Of a stretch of 64,000 nucleotides of DNA, positions 11,761 through 24,715 are shown one piece after another. Positions within the stretch are counted from its first letter, which is position 1; each line of letters begins with the position of its first letter. The translations under genes were made by a program, and so were the position numbers. Below the pieces are notes generated by a model, which did no database searches, was not told the DNA's origin, and was given only the letters and a program-made list of their open reading frames with translations. The DNA lies in contig OY365810.1 in NCBI GenBank assembly GCA_959347315.1, positions 20,348,358 through 20,412,357 on the forward strand, written 5' to 3'. This stretch comes from Bimastos eiseni (lineage: Eukaryota; Annelida; Clitellata; Crassiclitellata; Lumbricidae).

Positions 11761-12480
11761 CTTGGGCTCTACTGCCCGTGTGTGTCCAATTAAACGTCGA
11801 CACATCGTCTCCAAGTACTCCGGTCTTGCGCCTTCCTTGTCAACACGTAAATTTTCTTCTAAGTTCCTAACACCACTATTTGATATCGTCAATCCATTCC
11901 CTGGCCATCCTCTTGTTTTCCATCCATATCCCCAAATACCACAGTCTTCACTAACCTGTTGTCCTTCATTCTGCAAATGTGTCAAAACAGGTTTAACTTT
12001 CGCCTCAATATGATTTGCACGATATTTCTGGTATTGCCTACTACTCTTCGTCTGATTTCCACGTTCGTAATCTTCTGCTCCCAACGTATTCGTAAGATCC
12101 GTCTGTAACACCTCGTCTCGAACGCTAGTAATCTGCCCTGTCAATTCTCTTTAAAGGCCATGTTTCGGCTGCATAGGCCTACACCGCGACACTTAGTACA
12201 AATGAACGGATGTTGCTATATGTACTAAAATTTAAAAAATGACCGGAAGATGTCCATTTTGTTTTTTGCTTATATTTTTACTCCTCCGCATTATCTTGAA
12301 CTGTGCCATGACTCCCGTTGCTTTTGCGATTCTCCGTATGATCTTCTTGCTGCAATTATTGTCTGATGTCAATAAGCTTCTCAGGTAAGCAAATTCATTT
12401 ACATTTTCTATCGTGCTCTCTCTCCCCGCGCTGCTGGAATAGACTCCCGTCTGAAGTGCGTTCTGTAGCATCAATTGAGA
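11755..12480 (-). pseudogene. RTE-like LINE C-terminal fragment
   Basis: The minus strand from 12474 reads IENVNEFAYLRSLLTSDNNC then RRIAKATGVMAQFK, followed in other frames by AKVKPVLTHLQNEG and a C-terminal RPEYLETMCRRLIGHTR block. This is the standard order of the region after the RT in endonuclease-type LINEs commonly annotated near craniofacial-development-protein-2-like sequences. The middle is deleted and frames are broken. It is inactive. A piece of the same family is at 14640-14860. Confidence 0.7.
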
Positions 12481-12832
12481 TCTTTAGGGCACGACTCAAA
12501 CCCATATGTTCAGGAAGGCATATCACTGTTAAACTGATGTAGTGATTGTTGTAGTACGGTTTTTTCTTGTTGTTTGCTGATCGTGTCATTGTAACGGGAC
12601 CTTGTAGCGGCATGGCTGCGTTACGGCGCTTTAGAAATCATCCGTTTAATAATAATAATAATAGTTCCGTGCCATTCATTCCATTTATCATCGTTTTTGT
12701 TTTATTGACTCACTCTCAGTCACCTTATTTGCCTGAAAAATTCATAGTGTATATTAATATAAGGCCAGAATATGTCAAAGGTATGTAAATATTTAGCCAT
12801 AATAATATATACTAGTCTTAATAGGTGGCAAA

Positions 12833-13637
12833 TAGTGTTGTTATAATAATGTTTTAATTTTAGTTTTAGTTATGATTGTTAGTCTTCATTTTTAGTTTTA
12901 GTTTTAGTTACAATTGTTTCTCAATTATAGTTTTAGTTTTCGTTGTAGTTTCTATGTCTCGATTATAGTTGTAATTATTTTTTGTTTTGTCAAATAAAGT
13001 TTCAGTTTTAGGTTGCTGATTTTAGTTTAAGTAAACTAATTATAGTTTGCTTAAGTATGCTAGTTACAGCTTTAGTAATTTAATATCAATTTAAGCTATA
13101 GCATTATTACTTTAATTCTAATTTAATACTAATCGAACGTCAATGGTAGACCATAATTATTATGGTCTATCATTGACATTCGTCACACGTGAGGCCAAAG
13201 ACGAGAGAAATGAAAATGTCAACATTTCTGAATAAATTAAGTGAACTTTTCGCATTAAGTACCATACATTTTTGCTAAATAAATAATATAGGATTCGAAT
13301 TCGCTGTAAACGATAACCGGATGTAAACAAATCTCCTTCTCCTCGTGTGTCTTATGGTATAACGTCACATCATTTGCAGAATTATGTACAAATCATGCAT
13401 ACAACAAATATACGCCTAACTTAGGAACATTTTCAAGCAGAAATATTTGTTTTATTCTGGCTAAATATCGTTTTAGTTTTTGTTGCATCTATTTTCGTTC
13501 GTTTTAGCTTTAGTTGCCACAAATGTTGTTTTAGTTTTAGGTTCCGTTGGGCCCGCAATTTAGTTTTAGTTTTCGTTAACGAACACGTTTATATTTCGTT
13601 AATTGCCATTTTCATTTTCATTAACAAAAAAACACTA
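12833..13637. mobile_element. hAT-type MITE with 8-bp target duplication
   Basis: The element is bounded by TAGTGTT at 12833 and AACACTA ending at 13637. It is flanked by identical 8-bp direct repeats GTGGCAAA (12825-12832 and 13638-13645). An 8-bp duplication and short TIRs are the hAT signature. TIR similarity extends about 19 bp with mismatches. The interior is low-complexity (TTTTAG)n plus a 39-bp near-perfect palindrome at 13139-13177. There is no transposase. It lies in the TRHR-like intron. Confidence 0.8.
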
Positions 13638-13888
13638 GTGGCAAAGCGAATTAAGCAACGTAAGTTCCTATTAGCACTGTGTTGGATGACGTTATAAAAG
13701 TCAGCCGAATATCATTTCGGGACCAGAGATTGAGCGTTAAAGACGTTTCATGAGATGGTGTGTTAATATAGCCTACAGTGTTTGCTTTTCAACTGAGAAA
13801 TCTTTCGCTTCTCAGTTTTGTTCATCAGGATAACGTTGTCTGTTTCGAATCGTGGATTATGTAAGTTAACGGTGAGTGTGTTATGCAG

Positions 13889-14260
13889 GTGACGAAGATG
13901 TTGGCTGTGGTTGTCTGCGTCTTTGCCATTCTCTGGTTGCCCTATAGAGCCTATGTCGTCTACAATTCCTTCACCCATCAACGCTTCGAGGACCTCTGGT
14001 TCCTGCTATTCTGTCGTCTCATGGTCTACACAAACAGCGCCATTAACCCCGTCCTCTACAACGTCATGTCCGTCAAGTTCCGTCGCGCATTTCACCGTCT
14101 GCTCTGCTGCCGACAGCGGCTGAAAGATGGCGCCACGTCTGCCGTCACTGCAGCCGCCACCGCTGCGGCCCCTACCAACAGCGCATGCGCATACAAGATC
14201 TACACGCAAATGTCGCGAACAACAGGGAGTAGTGACGCATGTACTTTCGAAATGAATTAG
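13889..14260 (+). CDS. TRHR: TRH-receptor-like GPCR, exon 2 (TM6 to C-terminus)
   Basis: This exon encodes the last 123 residues. TM6 is [20 protein letters not shown], which keeps the Tyr-Arg pair of the family's binding pocket. Then come NSF, WFLLFCR with the conserved Arg of TM7, and the [10 protein letters not shown] form of NPxx[16 protein letters not shown] segment with vicinal cysteines follows and is a likely palmitoylated helix 8. The tail is Ala/Thr-rich and ends at a TAG stop. The acceptor is TTATGCAG and the phase fits exon 1 exactly. A Met two codons upstream of the splice junction is intronic and is not a start. The assignment to the TRH-receptor type rests on both exons together. 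Confidence 0.93.
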   Translation: MTKMLAVVVCVFAILWLPYRAYVVYNSFTHQRFEDLWFLLFCRLMVYTNSAINPVLYNVMSVKFRRAFHRLLCCRQRLKDGATSAVTAAATAAAPTNSACAYKIYTQMSRTTGSSDACTFEMN

Positions 14261-14639
14261 AGTTATCTTTCTGATCGCGTGTTAGGTGACATTCTCCTTC
14301 GCTGCCGCTGTGGGACACATAAAAACCGTTGCTGTCTTATTAGTATTGTTATAATAATAGTATTATCTTAGGTTTTTATTGCCCGATATAGGAAAGATCC
14401 CTCAGGTGTTATGAGACTACAGAAGTGAGTTAGAGGTCCTTGTCCCCGTCGTGCTGAACAAAAGAGCCTCTGAATGCCACTGGGTCAGTTCTTAAAAGGT
14501 CAGAAATCTCGCGGGGTTTACTGTTGCTTCTGTCATTTATCCGGCGGCCCAACTATAGCGGAAAATCCATTCCAGTACGGTTAATGGGACTCATTGATTT
14601 GATGGCCACTGGTCACTGGAACGAATTCATGCGTAATTC

Positions 14640-14860
14640 AATGCGCCTCATTCTGTGTTTAACTCAGAATGAGGCTAAAGTTAAATCTGCTTGGACACAT
14701 TTGTATTTTGCAGAATGAAGGACAATAGATTAGTGACGACTGTGGTGTTGGGAGATAGGGATGCAAAAACAACAAGAGGACGACCATGCAGGGAATGGAT
14801 TGACGATAAAGAAGAGTGTGAGGAGGAAATTTACGTGTTATTATTATCATTATTATTAAT
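14640..14860 (+). pseudogene. RTE-like LINE C-terminal fragment
   Basis: The plus strand reads MKDNRLVTTVVLGDRDAK, then RGRPCREWIDD and EECEEEIYVL. This is the conserved C-terminal segment of the same LINE family as 11755-12480, where the usual form is RGRPCREWLDD. It is truncated on both sides and ends in an ATT-rich microsatellite. Confidence 0.7.
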
Positions 14861-14918
14861 ATTATTATTCATTAAACAATTATTTCAATTTCAGGAAAAT
14901 TATGAAAAAGGGGCCAAA

Positions 14919-15001
14919 AAACCCACTCACTCACGCCATTGTTTCTGCTACCTACATTTCCGTCATCCTTTAAAATCGATATAAATATTATAAGACACAA
15001 A
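14919..15001 (+). repeat. Direct repeat, copy A (83 bp)
   Basis: It shares CACTCACTCACGCCATTG and ATCGATATAAATATTATAAG with copy B at 15659-15741, with a handful of substitutions. The spacing is 740 bp. The origin is not recognised. Confidence 0.8.
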
Positions 15002-15658
15002 TTTAGAGGAGACCAGCTTATTTCAAACACGTTCAGTCAAGAATCAAGATCAACAGGCAGGTAGTGTAAAAATAAATGAAATCACAAATTAATATGGCGC
15101 CTTTTCAATAGAAACCAATCAAGAGGTCTGAAAATAGTTCCAGGTCAAGATCCAAAAGGGTCAACGGCCAAGAAATAAGATGAGTGGTATTTAGAAATGA
15201 GAGGTTGGGGAAGAGCAGGAATCAGGACAGAATTCGTGAGAGAGCAGTGTCTTCAGTTTTTAGTGAAGGATGAAGGAGACAGCAAGAGTGAGGTTTTGTA
15301 AAGTTCGCATATGAGACGAATGAGATATTTATTCTAATTCTTATGGGAATTTCTTCCAAAGTGGTATATAGCAGAGTTACAGTGGTTATACAGCCATGGC
15401 TACGGAGTGATTGTTAAATTTCAGTGATGAGATGATGGAAGGGTGGAGAAGTGCGTGGCATCACGTGATGAGAATTCCTCCAGTGGAAGTGATCGACTCA
15501 GGCGCCTCTTAGACGAGCATCGACTCTAACTATTGCAGTTCCTGGTGGCGCTGCGTAAATGCGCATTCCCCGAAAGGTCCCTGGCCCAAGGTATCATTGA
15601 GAGTCCACCCTTTCAAGGTGATTCTGCCTAATCGACTTGGGCATCCAAGCAATCACGT

Positions 15659-15741
15659 GACCCCACTCACTCAAGCCATTGTTTCTGCTGCCTGCATTTC
15701 CGTCATCCGTTATAATCGATATAAATATTATAAGACGCAAG
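15659..15741 (+). repeat. Direct repeat, copy B (83 bp)
   Basis: This is the partner of 14919-15001 in the same orientation. The two could be short terminal direct repeats of an old insertion or a local duplication. No ORF lies between them. Confidence 0.8.
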
Positions 15742-16390
15742 ACACGTTTAGGCTAGTAATCGCCGTTTCACGAGGACTGTACATAATTCGGCTTAGGACC
15801 CTACATATCTGTCAGTTGCTATTTACAAATGGTCGCATTTTATGCAAAAATTAATAACGCAAAGACCAACGGATATTAGCTGAGAATAATCTGGTTCACG
15901 CGACTTCGCTTTTCTGCCTTGGAAGCAGAAGATATGTCATGAATGAGATTAACCGGTAAACTCCCTTTGGTCAATGACCACAATCTTCAAAGATGAGTCA
16001 GATTGTCATTAGCAGCTTAGCCCACGTCGATATAATTAGAACAGTTTCAAAGAAACGATAGCCTACAACGGGATCAAAACCATGTCTATGAATAAGTTAA
16101 TTAATATCTTCTATGACGCCAATGTCTAATGCGCAAAGCACCAATCGATGGCACAACCAAACCCTACCGGAAACAGAGCAGCATCAGATAGGTCGATATA
16201 TTTAAACAGACATTAATACAGCGTATGGTAGATATGCAATTTTAAAAGGCATGTATTAAATGAAATTACATAACCGAATTCATTCAATCATTACGAAAAT
16301 GTGAATAACGAACGGTTAGAGGAAGATGATCCAATTGCCAAAAATATCCAACAACCAAAAAAAGCAGGTTCAACAAGTAAGTTTAGATAT

Positions 16391-17697
16391 GACCAGAGAA
16401 AGACTAATTATTAGATATGAACATAGAAAGACTGCTTTTAGATATGAAGAGAGAATGACAAGTTTTAGAAATGAACGGAGAAAGACTAATTTTAGATATG
16501 AACAGAGAAAGACAAGTTTTAGATATGAACAGAGAAATGCAAGTTTTAGATATGAACAGAGAAAGACTGCTTTTTGATATGAACAGAGAAAGACAAGTTT
16601 TAGATATGAACAGGGAAAGACAAGTTTTAGATATTAACAGAGTAAGACAAGTTTTAGATACGAACAGAGAAAAACTGCTTTTAGATATGAACAGAGAAAG
16701 ACTGCATTTAGACATAGACCGAGAAATGCAAGTTTTAGATACGAACAGAGAAAGACAAGTTTCAGATATGAACAGAGAAAGACTGCTTTTAGATAAGAAC
16801 AGAGAAAGACAAGTTTTAGATATGAACCAAGAAATGCAAGTTTTAGATATGAACAGAGAAAGACAAGTTTGAGATATGAACAGAGAAAGACAAGTTTGAG
16901 ATATGAACAGAGAAAGACTGCTTTTTGATATGAACAGAGAAAGACAAGTTTTAGATATGAACAGGGAAAGACAAGTTTTAGATATTAACAGAGTAAGACA
17001 AGTTTTAGATACGAACAGAGAAAGACTGCTTTTAGATATGAACAGAGAAAGACTAAGTTTAGACATAGACCGAGAAATGCAAGTTTTAGATATGAACAGA
17101 GAAATGCAAGTTTTAGATATGAACAGAGAAAGACAAGTTTGAGATATGAACAGAGAAAGACAAGTTTTAGATATGAACAGAGAAAGACTGCATTTAGACA
17201 TAGATCGAGAAATGCAAGTTTTAGATATGAACAGAGAAAGACAAGTTTTAGATATGAACAGGGAAAGACAAGTTTTAGATATTAACAGAGTAAGACAAGT
17301 TTTAGATACGAACAGAGAAAGACTGCTTTTAGATATGAACAGAGTAAGACTAAGTTTAGACATAGACCGAGAAATGCAAGTTTTAGATATGAACAGAGAA
17401 AGACAAGTTTTAGATATGAACCGAGAAATGCAAGTTTTAGATATGAACAGGGAAAGACTAATTTTAGATATGAAAAGAGAAAGACAAGTTTTAGATATGA
17501 AAAGAGAAAGACAAGTTTTAGATATGAACAGAGAAAGAATAGTTTTAGATATGAACAGAGAAAGACAAGTTTGAGATATGAACAGAGAAAGACTGCTTTT
17601 TGATATGAACAGAGAAAGACAAGTTTTAGATATGAACAGGGAAAGACAAGTTTTAGATATGAACAGAGAAAGACAAGTTTTAGATATGAACAGAGAC
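16391..17697. repeat. 27-bp minisatellite, about 48 units
   Basis: The unit is close to ATATGAACAGAGAAAGACAA plus GTTTTAG. Because 27 is a multiple of three, both strands stay open for long stretches: the plus strand reads DMNRERQVL nonapeptides, and the minus strand reads SKTCLSLFI-type repeats for 319 codons without a stop. Higher-order structure is visible: the variant CTGCTTTTTGAT recurs at 16567, 16918 (+351 = 13 units) and 17593 (+675 = 25 units). It lies about 100 bp beyond the Trk stop codon on that gene's downstream side, so it may be in its 3' UTR. The array is probably non-coding. Confidence 0.92.
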
Positions 17698-17799
17698 TAA
17701 TTTTAGATATAAACAGAGAAAGATATGGCTAAGCGCTTGTGTCATATGCTTGTGCCTCTGTTGAAGTCTGACTGTGATTCAGTATGTGGATAAAAGATA

Positions 17800-18117
17800 T
17801 CAGTTGATGACTTGGAGATACTCTTTCGAGCGCGGCTGTTCCAGCTGTTCAAGGACTCTGGAGTGTCGGGACGGAAAGTGATGGTAATGGTCGTCGAATA
17901 GAGTTTCAGTGATCGTTCCTGAATCCGCCGTTCCTCCTTCGCAAGGTTCCTGCGATGCCATTCTGACCCGACAGTCATCAATCATCGTCCGAATTCTTTT
18001 CATGGGAATGCGATTAAGCGGATGGTGCGACCAGCAGCCTTCCATGATTCCATAGATGTCTCTTGGACAGTCTCTAGGACAGAACAGTCTCTTGCCCAAC
18101 AGGATCTGATGTATTAC
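17800..18117 (-). CDS. NTRK: Trk-like receptor tyrosine kinase, last exon (kinase C-lobe end and tail)
   Basis: The acceptor TTTAG is followed directly by VIHQILLGKRL, which continues NNE of the previous exon and aligns with the VIECITQGR region of vertebrate Trks. PRDIYGIMEGCWSHHPLNR is the conserved end of the tyrosine-kinase fold (helices H-I). After a divergent Ser/Thr-rich tail the protein ends EYLQVIN-stop. This corresponds in position and form to the C-terminal YLDILG phospholipase-C-gamma docking tyrosine of vertebrate Trk receptors. The exon is 105 codons plus stop. The downstream side runs into the 27-bp minisatellite. Confidence 0.9.
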   Translation of the reverse strand, partial: VIHQILLGKRLFCPRDCPRDIYGIMEGCWSHHPLNRIPMKRIRTMIDDCRVRMASQEPCEGGTADSGTITETLFDDHYHHFPSRHSRVLEQLEQPRSKEYLQVIN

Positions 18118-19795
18118 CTAAACAATCGTTTAATCATAGATGTCAGTGTTCACATGACCATGGGTAACGCAAGAGATTATACGACCCTAGTGTAGATATC
18201 ACCCATCATTTGGGGTCTATATATATTCAACTCCATCGGTGCAATTCACTTGATATGCAGTCCAAGTACATGAAATCTGATTTTCGCAACGACCTTACTT
18301 GCGCACAGAATTCAGGTGTCTGCGCAGCAGCTGAAACTGATATAATCATTTCATTGTGGGCCTATTCTTGACTGCTGACTAAGTCTTAATCAACTACATT
18401 CTGTCACCTATAGCTGACAACTGAAATGCAGATTATGCTATCATTGGTATCACAGATGGATTTTAAATTGATGATAATGATGGATTTTGTCAACTGATAT
18501 CACTAAAAATTCTAAAATGAACCTAATTTAGTTAAGACTGATACATTTTACAAGATCTCCTGTGTGTTCAATCTATGAGAAGTCACTTGAACAGAAACAG
18601 CAAAACGAGCACGTGATAAAGAAATCATATGCTTTGCTGTTTGACAGATTTAGAAAATTGCTTTAGATAAATATTAGAGTGCTTACACTAGGATACACAC
18701 TTACCCGTAATAAAGACAAAGCACATACAACTAATTGCTTATATATGCACATACATGTACTAGAAAATGCAGAAAAACAAGAAGTAGGGTGATCAAGCTT
18801 TAATTAAGAGACATGTTGGAAATCTTCCTTTGCGATAATGCCAGACAAAACATACACAACGAAGCTCTTAATCAGGTCGATCAATTCACCCATCTTGGAG
18901 GGTTTAACTGCAAATGACAACAACGAGAAGACATGAAAAAGAAAAAGCATTATAAAAAGGAGGGAAAGCCAAGATAAGAATGTAAGAAGAAATGATAAAC
19001 CCATTTTCCTTATGGATAAGAATGAAGAACCCGCGAAAGCAAGATGAGAAAAGAATTCACACAGTAGATCTAAATTGATCATATGCGAAAATTACAGGAT
19101 TGTCAAGACAATAGAAATTCTTATATATATATATATATATATTATCAGTTAAAATAGGACAGTTAATAAATATCTTTACAACCCTGCTGGACGAAGTCGT
19201 TCATTCAGCGAAGTGGAAATAGGCCTAATTCTAGAATCTACAATGCTCTGTTTTCCGTATACATTTAAAATTCAAAACTCGCGCGGAAGAGAAACAAATC
19301 AAAAGCAAGACTGCGCTGGACGACAAATATAGACGAAGACATTAAATGAACTAAATATAAGGCTAAGTAAGCACAGGATGATCACTGAACTTTGCTAATT
19401 ACCACACAAATGAGGATGACTCATTGGCACCCATCACCGCCAATTGGCTGGGGTCAAGAACTGATGACCATGATGATGATGAAGATGATGACGATGACGT
19501 CGTGACGATGACGATAATGACAATGAAGAGAAGTAGAAGGACGAGAGGAGTCAATGCTGCATAATCCAACGTGATTCAAGCTAAATCTGGATGTTTGAAG
19601 CTCATCTTTGTTCTTATTCTGAGCAAATTATTTTGCCATCATTCGGTGATATATGGAATACAGATGGAAACACACATTAGGTCCCTAGAGCTGCATCTTC
19701 AATACGTTCAGTTGGATTCACATTGAAAATCAGGGTAGCCAGAAACTGGTTGACATAGGCCTAGTGATCTGAGTCCTTGTGATCGTCGTGGTTAC
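18118..19795 (-). other. Trk intron (1.7 kb)
   Basis: This intron lies between the last two kinase exons. It holds a (TA)n run at about 19120-19142 and a GAT/GAC microsatellite near 19463-19530. No further coding or mobile feature was seen. Confidence 0.7.
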
Positions 19796-19954
19796 CTCAT
19801 TATTGGACAGTTCGTACCAAGGCTGTTTCCCATAGGTGAATATTTCCCAGAGTAAAACTCCGAAGCTCCAGATGTCGGATTCGATCGTAAACGACCGATA
19901 GAGAAAGCTCTCCGGTGGCATCCAACGGATCGGAAGCAATGTCTCGCCGCCAAC
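19796..19954 (-). CDS. NTRK: Trk-like kinase exon (activation segment end to helix F-G)
   Basis: The acceptor GCATTAG is followed by [20 protein letters not shown], then [20 protein letters not shown] and [13 protein letters not shown]. The last segment, YGKQPWY.LSNNE, is diagnostic for Trk-family kinases. The exon is exactly 53 codons, phase 0 at both ends, with donor GTAACC. It joins DYYK of the preceding exon to VGG, as in Trk receptors. Confidence 0.93.
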
Positions 19955-21934
<1,980 letters not shown>

Positions 21935-22244
21935 CTTAGGAATTTGTTCAGATCTCCGTTTTCCATGTATTCAAGGACCATGATGAGTGGACTTCCGTCT
22001 ATCGAGACTCCGTAGAAAGTGACGATGTTATCGTGTCTCATTCCGTTCAGCAATTCCGACTCTCGTTCGAAGTCTGTGAACGAGTCATCGATGTAGTCAC
22101 GCTTGAGTGTTTTGACGGCGACCATCGTCACATCATCTGGGTGCACTAGGCCCTGGCACAGACCCAAGTAGACCTTACCGAATTCACCCTCGCCCAGCTC
22201 ATGCAGCAGACGAATGCGTGAGCGATGGATGTGCTGGATGCCGA
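21935..22244 (-). CDS. NTRK: Trk-like kinase exon (glycine loop to hinge/helix D)
   Basis: The acceptor GTTTCAG precedes [20 protein letters not shown]; the juxtamembrane IQHIHRSRI aligns with VHHIKRRDI of vertebrate Trk. Kinase motifs follow in order: the glycine loop [11 protein letters not shown], the VAVK lysine (VAVKTLKRD), the helix C glutamate ([11 protein letters not shown]), and the hinge [14 protein letters not shown]. It starts with two bases of a split codon and ends with two bases, matching the phases of both neighbours (310 nt). The donor is the weak GTTTCG. A second in-frame donor lies 57 nt downstream. Confidence 0.92.
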
Positions 22245-23293
22245 CTGAAACACGGAGCAACGATTTCACCTCAACAACAGTTTTATTATAACGATTCATG
22301 TGCTTTCATGTATCATGCTTTCATGCTTACAGTGCGCGCGTATGACCCCCTAAACATTTAAGTAGCGAATTTATCTAAGGGCTCAAAATCGCTGTTGAAC
22401 TTAGCCTGCATTGTACTCTTTCTGCTATTCAATTCTGCATTATTTATGAGAAGCACGAAAGCCAATTAAACGAGTCGTTCAGTTTCAACGATTCAAGCCA
22501 TCCTATTCAACGCAAGACTAGAAATCCGAAACCAGTGGTGGAGACAACGCAGAAGAAGAGACTGATGGTCCTAGTCCACGAAACTAGTTGATCCATTAAG
22601 CAGAATAAGTTCTGCCACCCTTCTGCCTTCAGAGCAAGCGATGATACCATGAACTGCAAGGATACAATTGAGTAAACGTACGGTATAGGCCTATATGCAG
22701 ATTGAACGGTTAGTCGGAAGAAAGGTTGGTTTCCATGGATGCGTAGCAATACATAGGTCTACCCGCAGAAGAATTTCATATATAAAATTCAAAGTTCAGT
22801 TAGATCCATACTTTGGCAGGTCTCACGGGTCGAGCAGAGGATGAACTGTGGCATGAATAAATGGAGATTGGAAGGATTCGTTGTGAGGTAGGTAGGGATG
22901 CCCAAATTGGTAACTGACGTAGGTCTAATGGTCGGGATTCAGACATAAAAGCGCTCCTGCCTCCTTAACAAGAGCGGTATCAAAGACACCTTTGAGGGAG
23001 GAGATGTGAAATAGTGGTTAAGACACTGGCGCGCAGAGCAGAGGGAGCATCTTTTATCCTCGCTATCTCTAAGATTGGCTAGTAGTCTTTCTTTCATCAG
23101 GCGGTGGCGTATGTTAGATCAGATTATAACGCGATGGGCGCCTTTCAAAGATGCCGTCCAGTTAAATTCGTCTATTTTAGTAGCTTGTCACAATCTATTC
23201 ACCTATTTGCGCATGTTAAATATCTTCGTGTTATATTTAAAACAGACCCAGCCGGAGTATGATTACAACACAAGCACAGACCTATAGTCATAC

Positions 23294-23674
23294 TGTGGCT
23301 TGGTCAGTGTGGCGTTTTCGCCAGTTCGGCTTGGCAATCTGTGCCACCCCTGTAGCACTCAGTGCTACCCCCTGTTGCAGTCAGTCCTACCCTCTGTGGC
23401 ACTCAGTGCTACCCCTGTAGCAATTAGTGCTACTCCCTGTAGCACTTAGTGCTACCCCCTGTAGCTATATAAGGGACTGCAGAGCTCAGTCGAGAGAAGT
23501 GTCGTTCGATTGATATAGAGGTGATAGTTCGAGATCTGTTAGAGAATGACTATGTAGAGTCGTTGGCAGTCTGCTGCCGATTATTTGAACTTAACAATTG
23601 TTCGTTGGCTATTCGCTGCTGTTGAACGTTATAATAAAACAAGTTAGTTCGTCATCGAGCCAGTGTTGTATGCA
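23294..23674 (+). mobile_element. Possible solo LTR with palindromic tandem repeats
   Basis: A 381-bp TG...CA-bounded segment. About five 22-bp units near 23345-23463, each containing GTAGCACTCAGTGCTAC or a variant, precede a TATATAAGG box (about 23464) and an AATAAA signal (about 23632). This resembles U3 repeats, a promoter and a polyadenylation site. No matching target duplication was found at these ends, so the boundaries or the identity may be wrong. Confidence 0.4.
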
Positions 23675-23689
23675 AGACCTTAACCTTTA

Positions 23690-23765
23690 AGACCAAGACG
23701 AGACTGAGACAGGGAGGTACCGAGACCGAGACCGAGACACTAGGTTCAAGACAGTTCGAGACAGT
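23690..23765 (+). repeat. GAGACC-type dispersed repeat
   Basis: Repeated GAGACCGAGACC hexamer-like motifs occur here. Similar blocks are at 24590-24715 and 51880-52010. They probably come from one dispersed non-autonomous family. Confidence 0.5.
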
Positions 23766-24218
23766 AAAAGACAAGTGATCCTATAAAAAAGGCAGTAACA
23801 TACTAATGTATCAGTTTTCGGGAATAAGGTTCATTTATAATTTCAATTTAATTATAATGTATATTGTATCAATTTCCAAGAACAGTTTTTATACTGCCGA
23901 GTTTTATCTTTTTCGATATTTTTTCTTCGACCCATCTTCTGAATAGTATAGAGAAAGCAAGTCTGAAATCTTCTAGACGATTTTAAACAAGAAAATTCAA
24001 TACCAAATACCAAAGGAAATTATAAATTTGCGCATATCCTTACTCACCCTGAGAAACTCGAAGTTGTTCCGATCGTTTCGGTTATGGAGGTTTTGCATCA
24101 ATGACAAACTAATAGCCAATAGCTATTGTTTGTAAATAGGCCAAACTTCAAATTGCGTAAACACAAACTTCACAATTTCAGGTTCTCTCTCAGAATTTTT
24201 CCACTTTAAGGCAATTGA

Positions 24219-24436
24219 TGTGGCACAGTGGCCGATCGGTTAGAGAGGTCAGCCCGTGGCGTTCAGTGTGTGCTGAGCGCGCGGGTTCGAGCCTCGTCCG
24301 GGGCGCCACTGTATAGGGACCTTGAGCAAGCCCTTCGCACAGCATTGCTCTGCAGTACAACTGCAATTACGCCGTCGAGGCGTGTGTATGCACTTCTGAC
24401 CAAAAAGATGTTGGAAGAAGGGTGGTATCAAATTTC

Positions 24437-24455
<19 letters not shown>
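24219..24455 (+). mobile_element. tRNA-derived SINE, copy 3 (best preserved)
   Basis: An A-box region (AGTGGCCGATCGGTTAGAG) and a perfect B-box GGTTCGAGCC are followed by the family body (CCTTGAGCAAGCCCTTCGC, GCATTGCTCTGC) and the GAAGAAGGGTGGTATCAAAT tail. An (AAT)n run follows. The head resembles a tRNA, but no free tRNA gene is implied. Confidence 0.85.
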
Positions 24456-24469
<14 letters not shown>

Positions 24470-24589
24470 TGAATTGATTTCAGTATCATGACTCGCGTAC
24501 CGTTTCTCGCAAATTCCGGTTTCAGTTTCTAGCGCAAAATTTTAAGACAGTTAACGTGAAACTTATCGAGATGTCTTGTTCGAGATAGA

Positions 24590-24715
24590 ACAAGACTTTC
24601 ACTTCAAGACAGTTTCTAAAAATTTGAGACACTACCTCGAGACCGAGACCGAGACCGAAACACTAAAACCCAGTCTCGAGACGTCTCGAGACCGAGACAC
24701 CGTCTCGAGACCACA
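24590..24715 (+). repeat. GAGACC/TCTCGAGAC dispersed repeat
   Basis: Runs of GAGACCGAGACC with TCTCGAGAC palindromes, matching blocks at 23690-23765 and 51880-52010. Nothing coding. Confidence 0.5.

Larger units (their letters stand above)
10365..13888 (+). other. Intron of the TRHR-like gene (3.5 kb)
   Basis: The donor is GTAACA and the acceptor TTATGCAG. Phase 0 on both sides joins SSRIQ to VTKMLAVVV, exactly as the loop 3/TM6 junction of TRH receptors requires. The intron carries a SINE, a trinucleotide hairpin block, an RTE-like LINE fragment and a hAT-type MITE, each listed separately. Confidence 0.85.
14261..16390. other. Region downstream of the TRHR-like gene
   Basis: This is presumed 3' UTR plus intergenic DNA between two convergent genes. 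It contains an RTE-like LINE fragment (14640-14860) and an approximately 83-bp direct repeat (14919-15001 and 15659-15741). Near 14648-14676 a 10-bp-arm hairpin CCTCATTCTG...CAGAATGAGG can form. No other gene was recognised. Confidence 0.5.

Noticed and set aside
11304..11870. 188-codon frame with poly-Ser then poly-Asp
   Set aside because: The frame is open only because of the triplet repeats, it lies in the GPCR intron, and its ends have no domain.
16404..17363. 319-codon minus-strand frame of SKTCLSLFI-type repeats
   Set aside because: A 27-bp unit keeps frames open on both strands. There is no unique coding sequence, start context or splice link.
24219..24300. tRNA gene
   Set aside because: A- and B-boxes are present but the sequence continues into a shared body and tail found in three other copies, and no cloverleaf acceptor stem closes. 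It is a SINE head.
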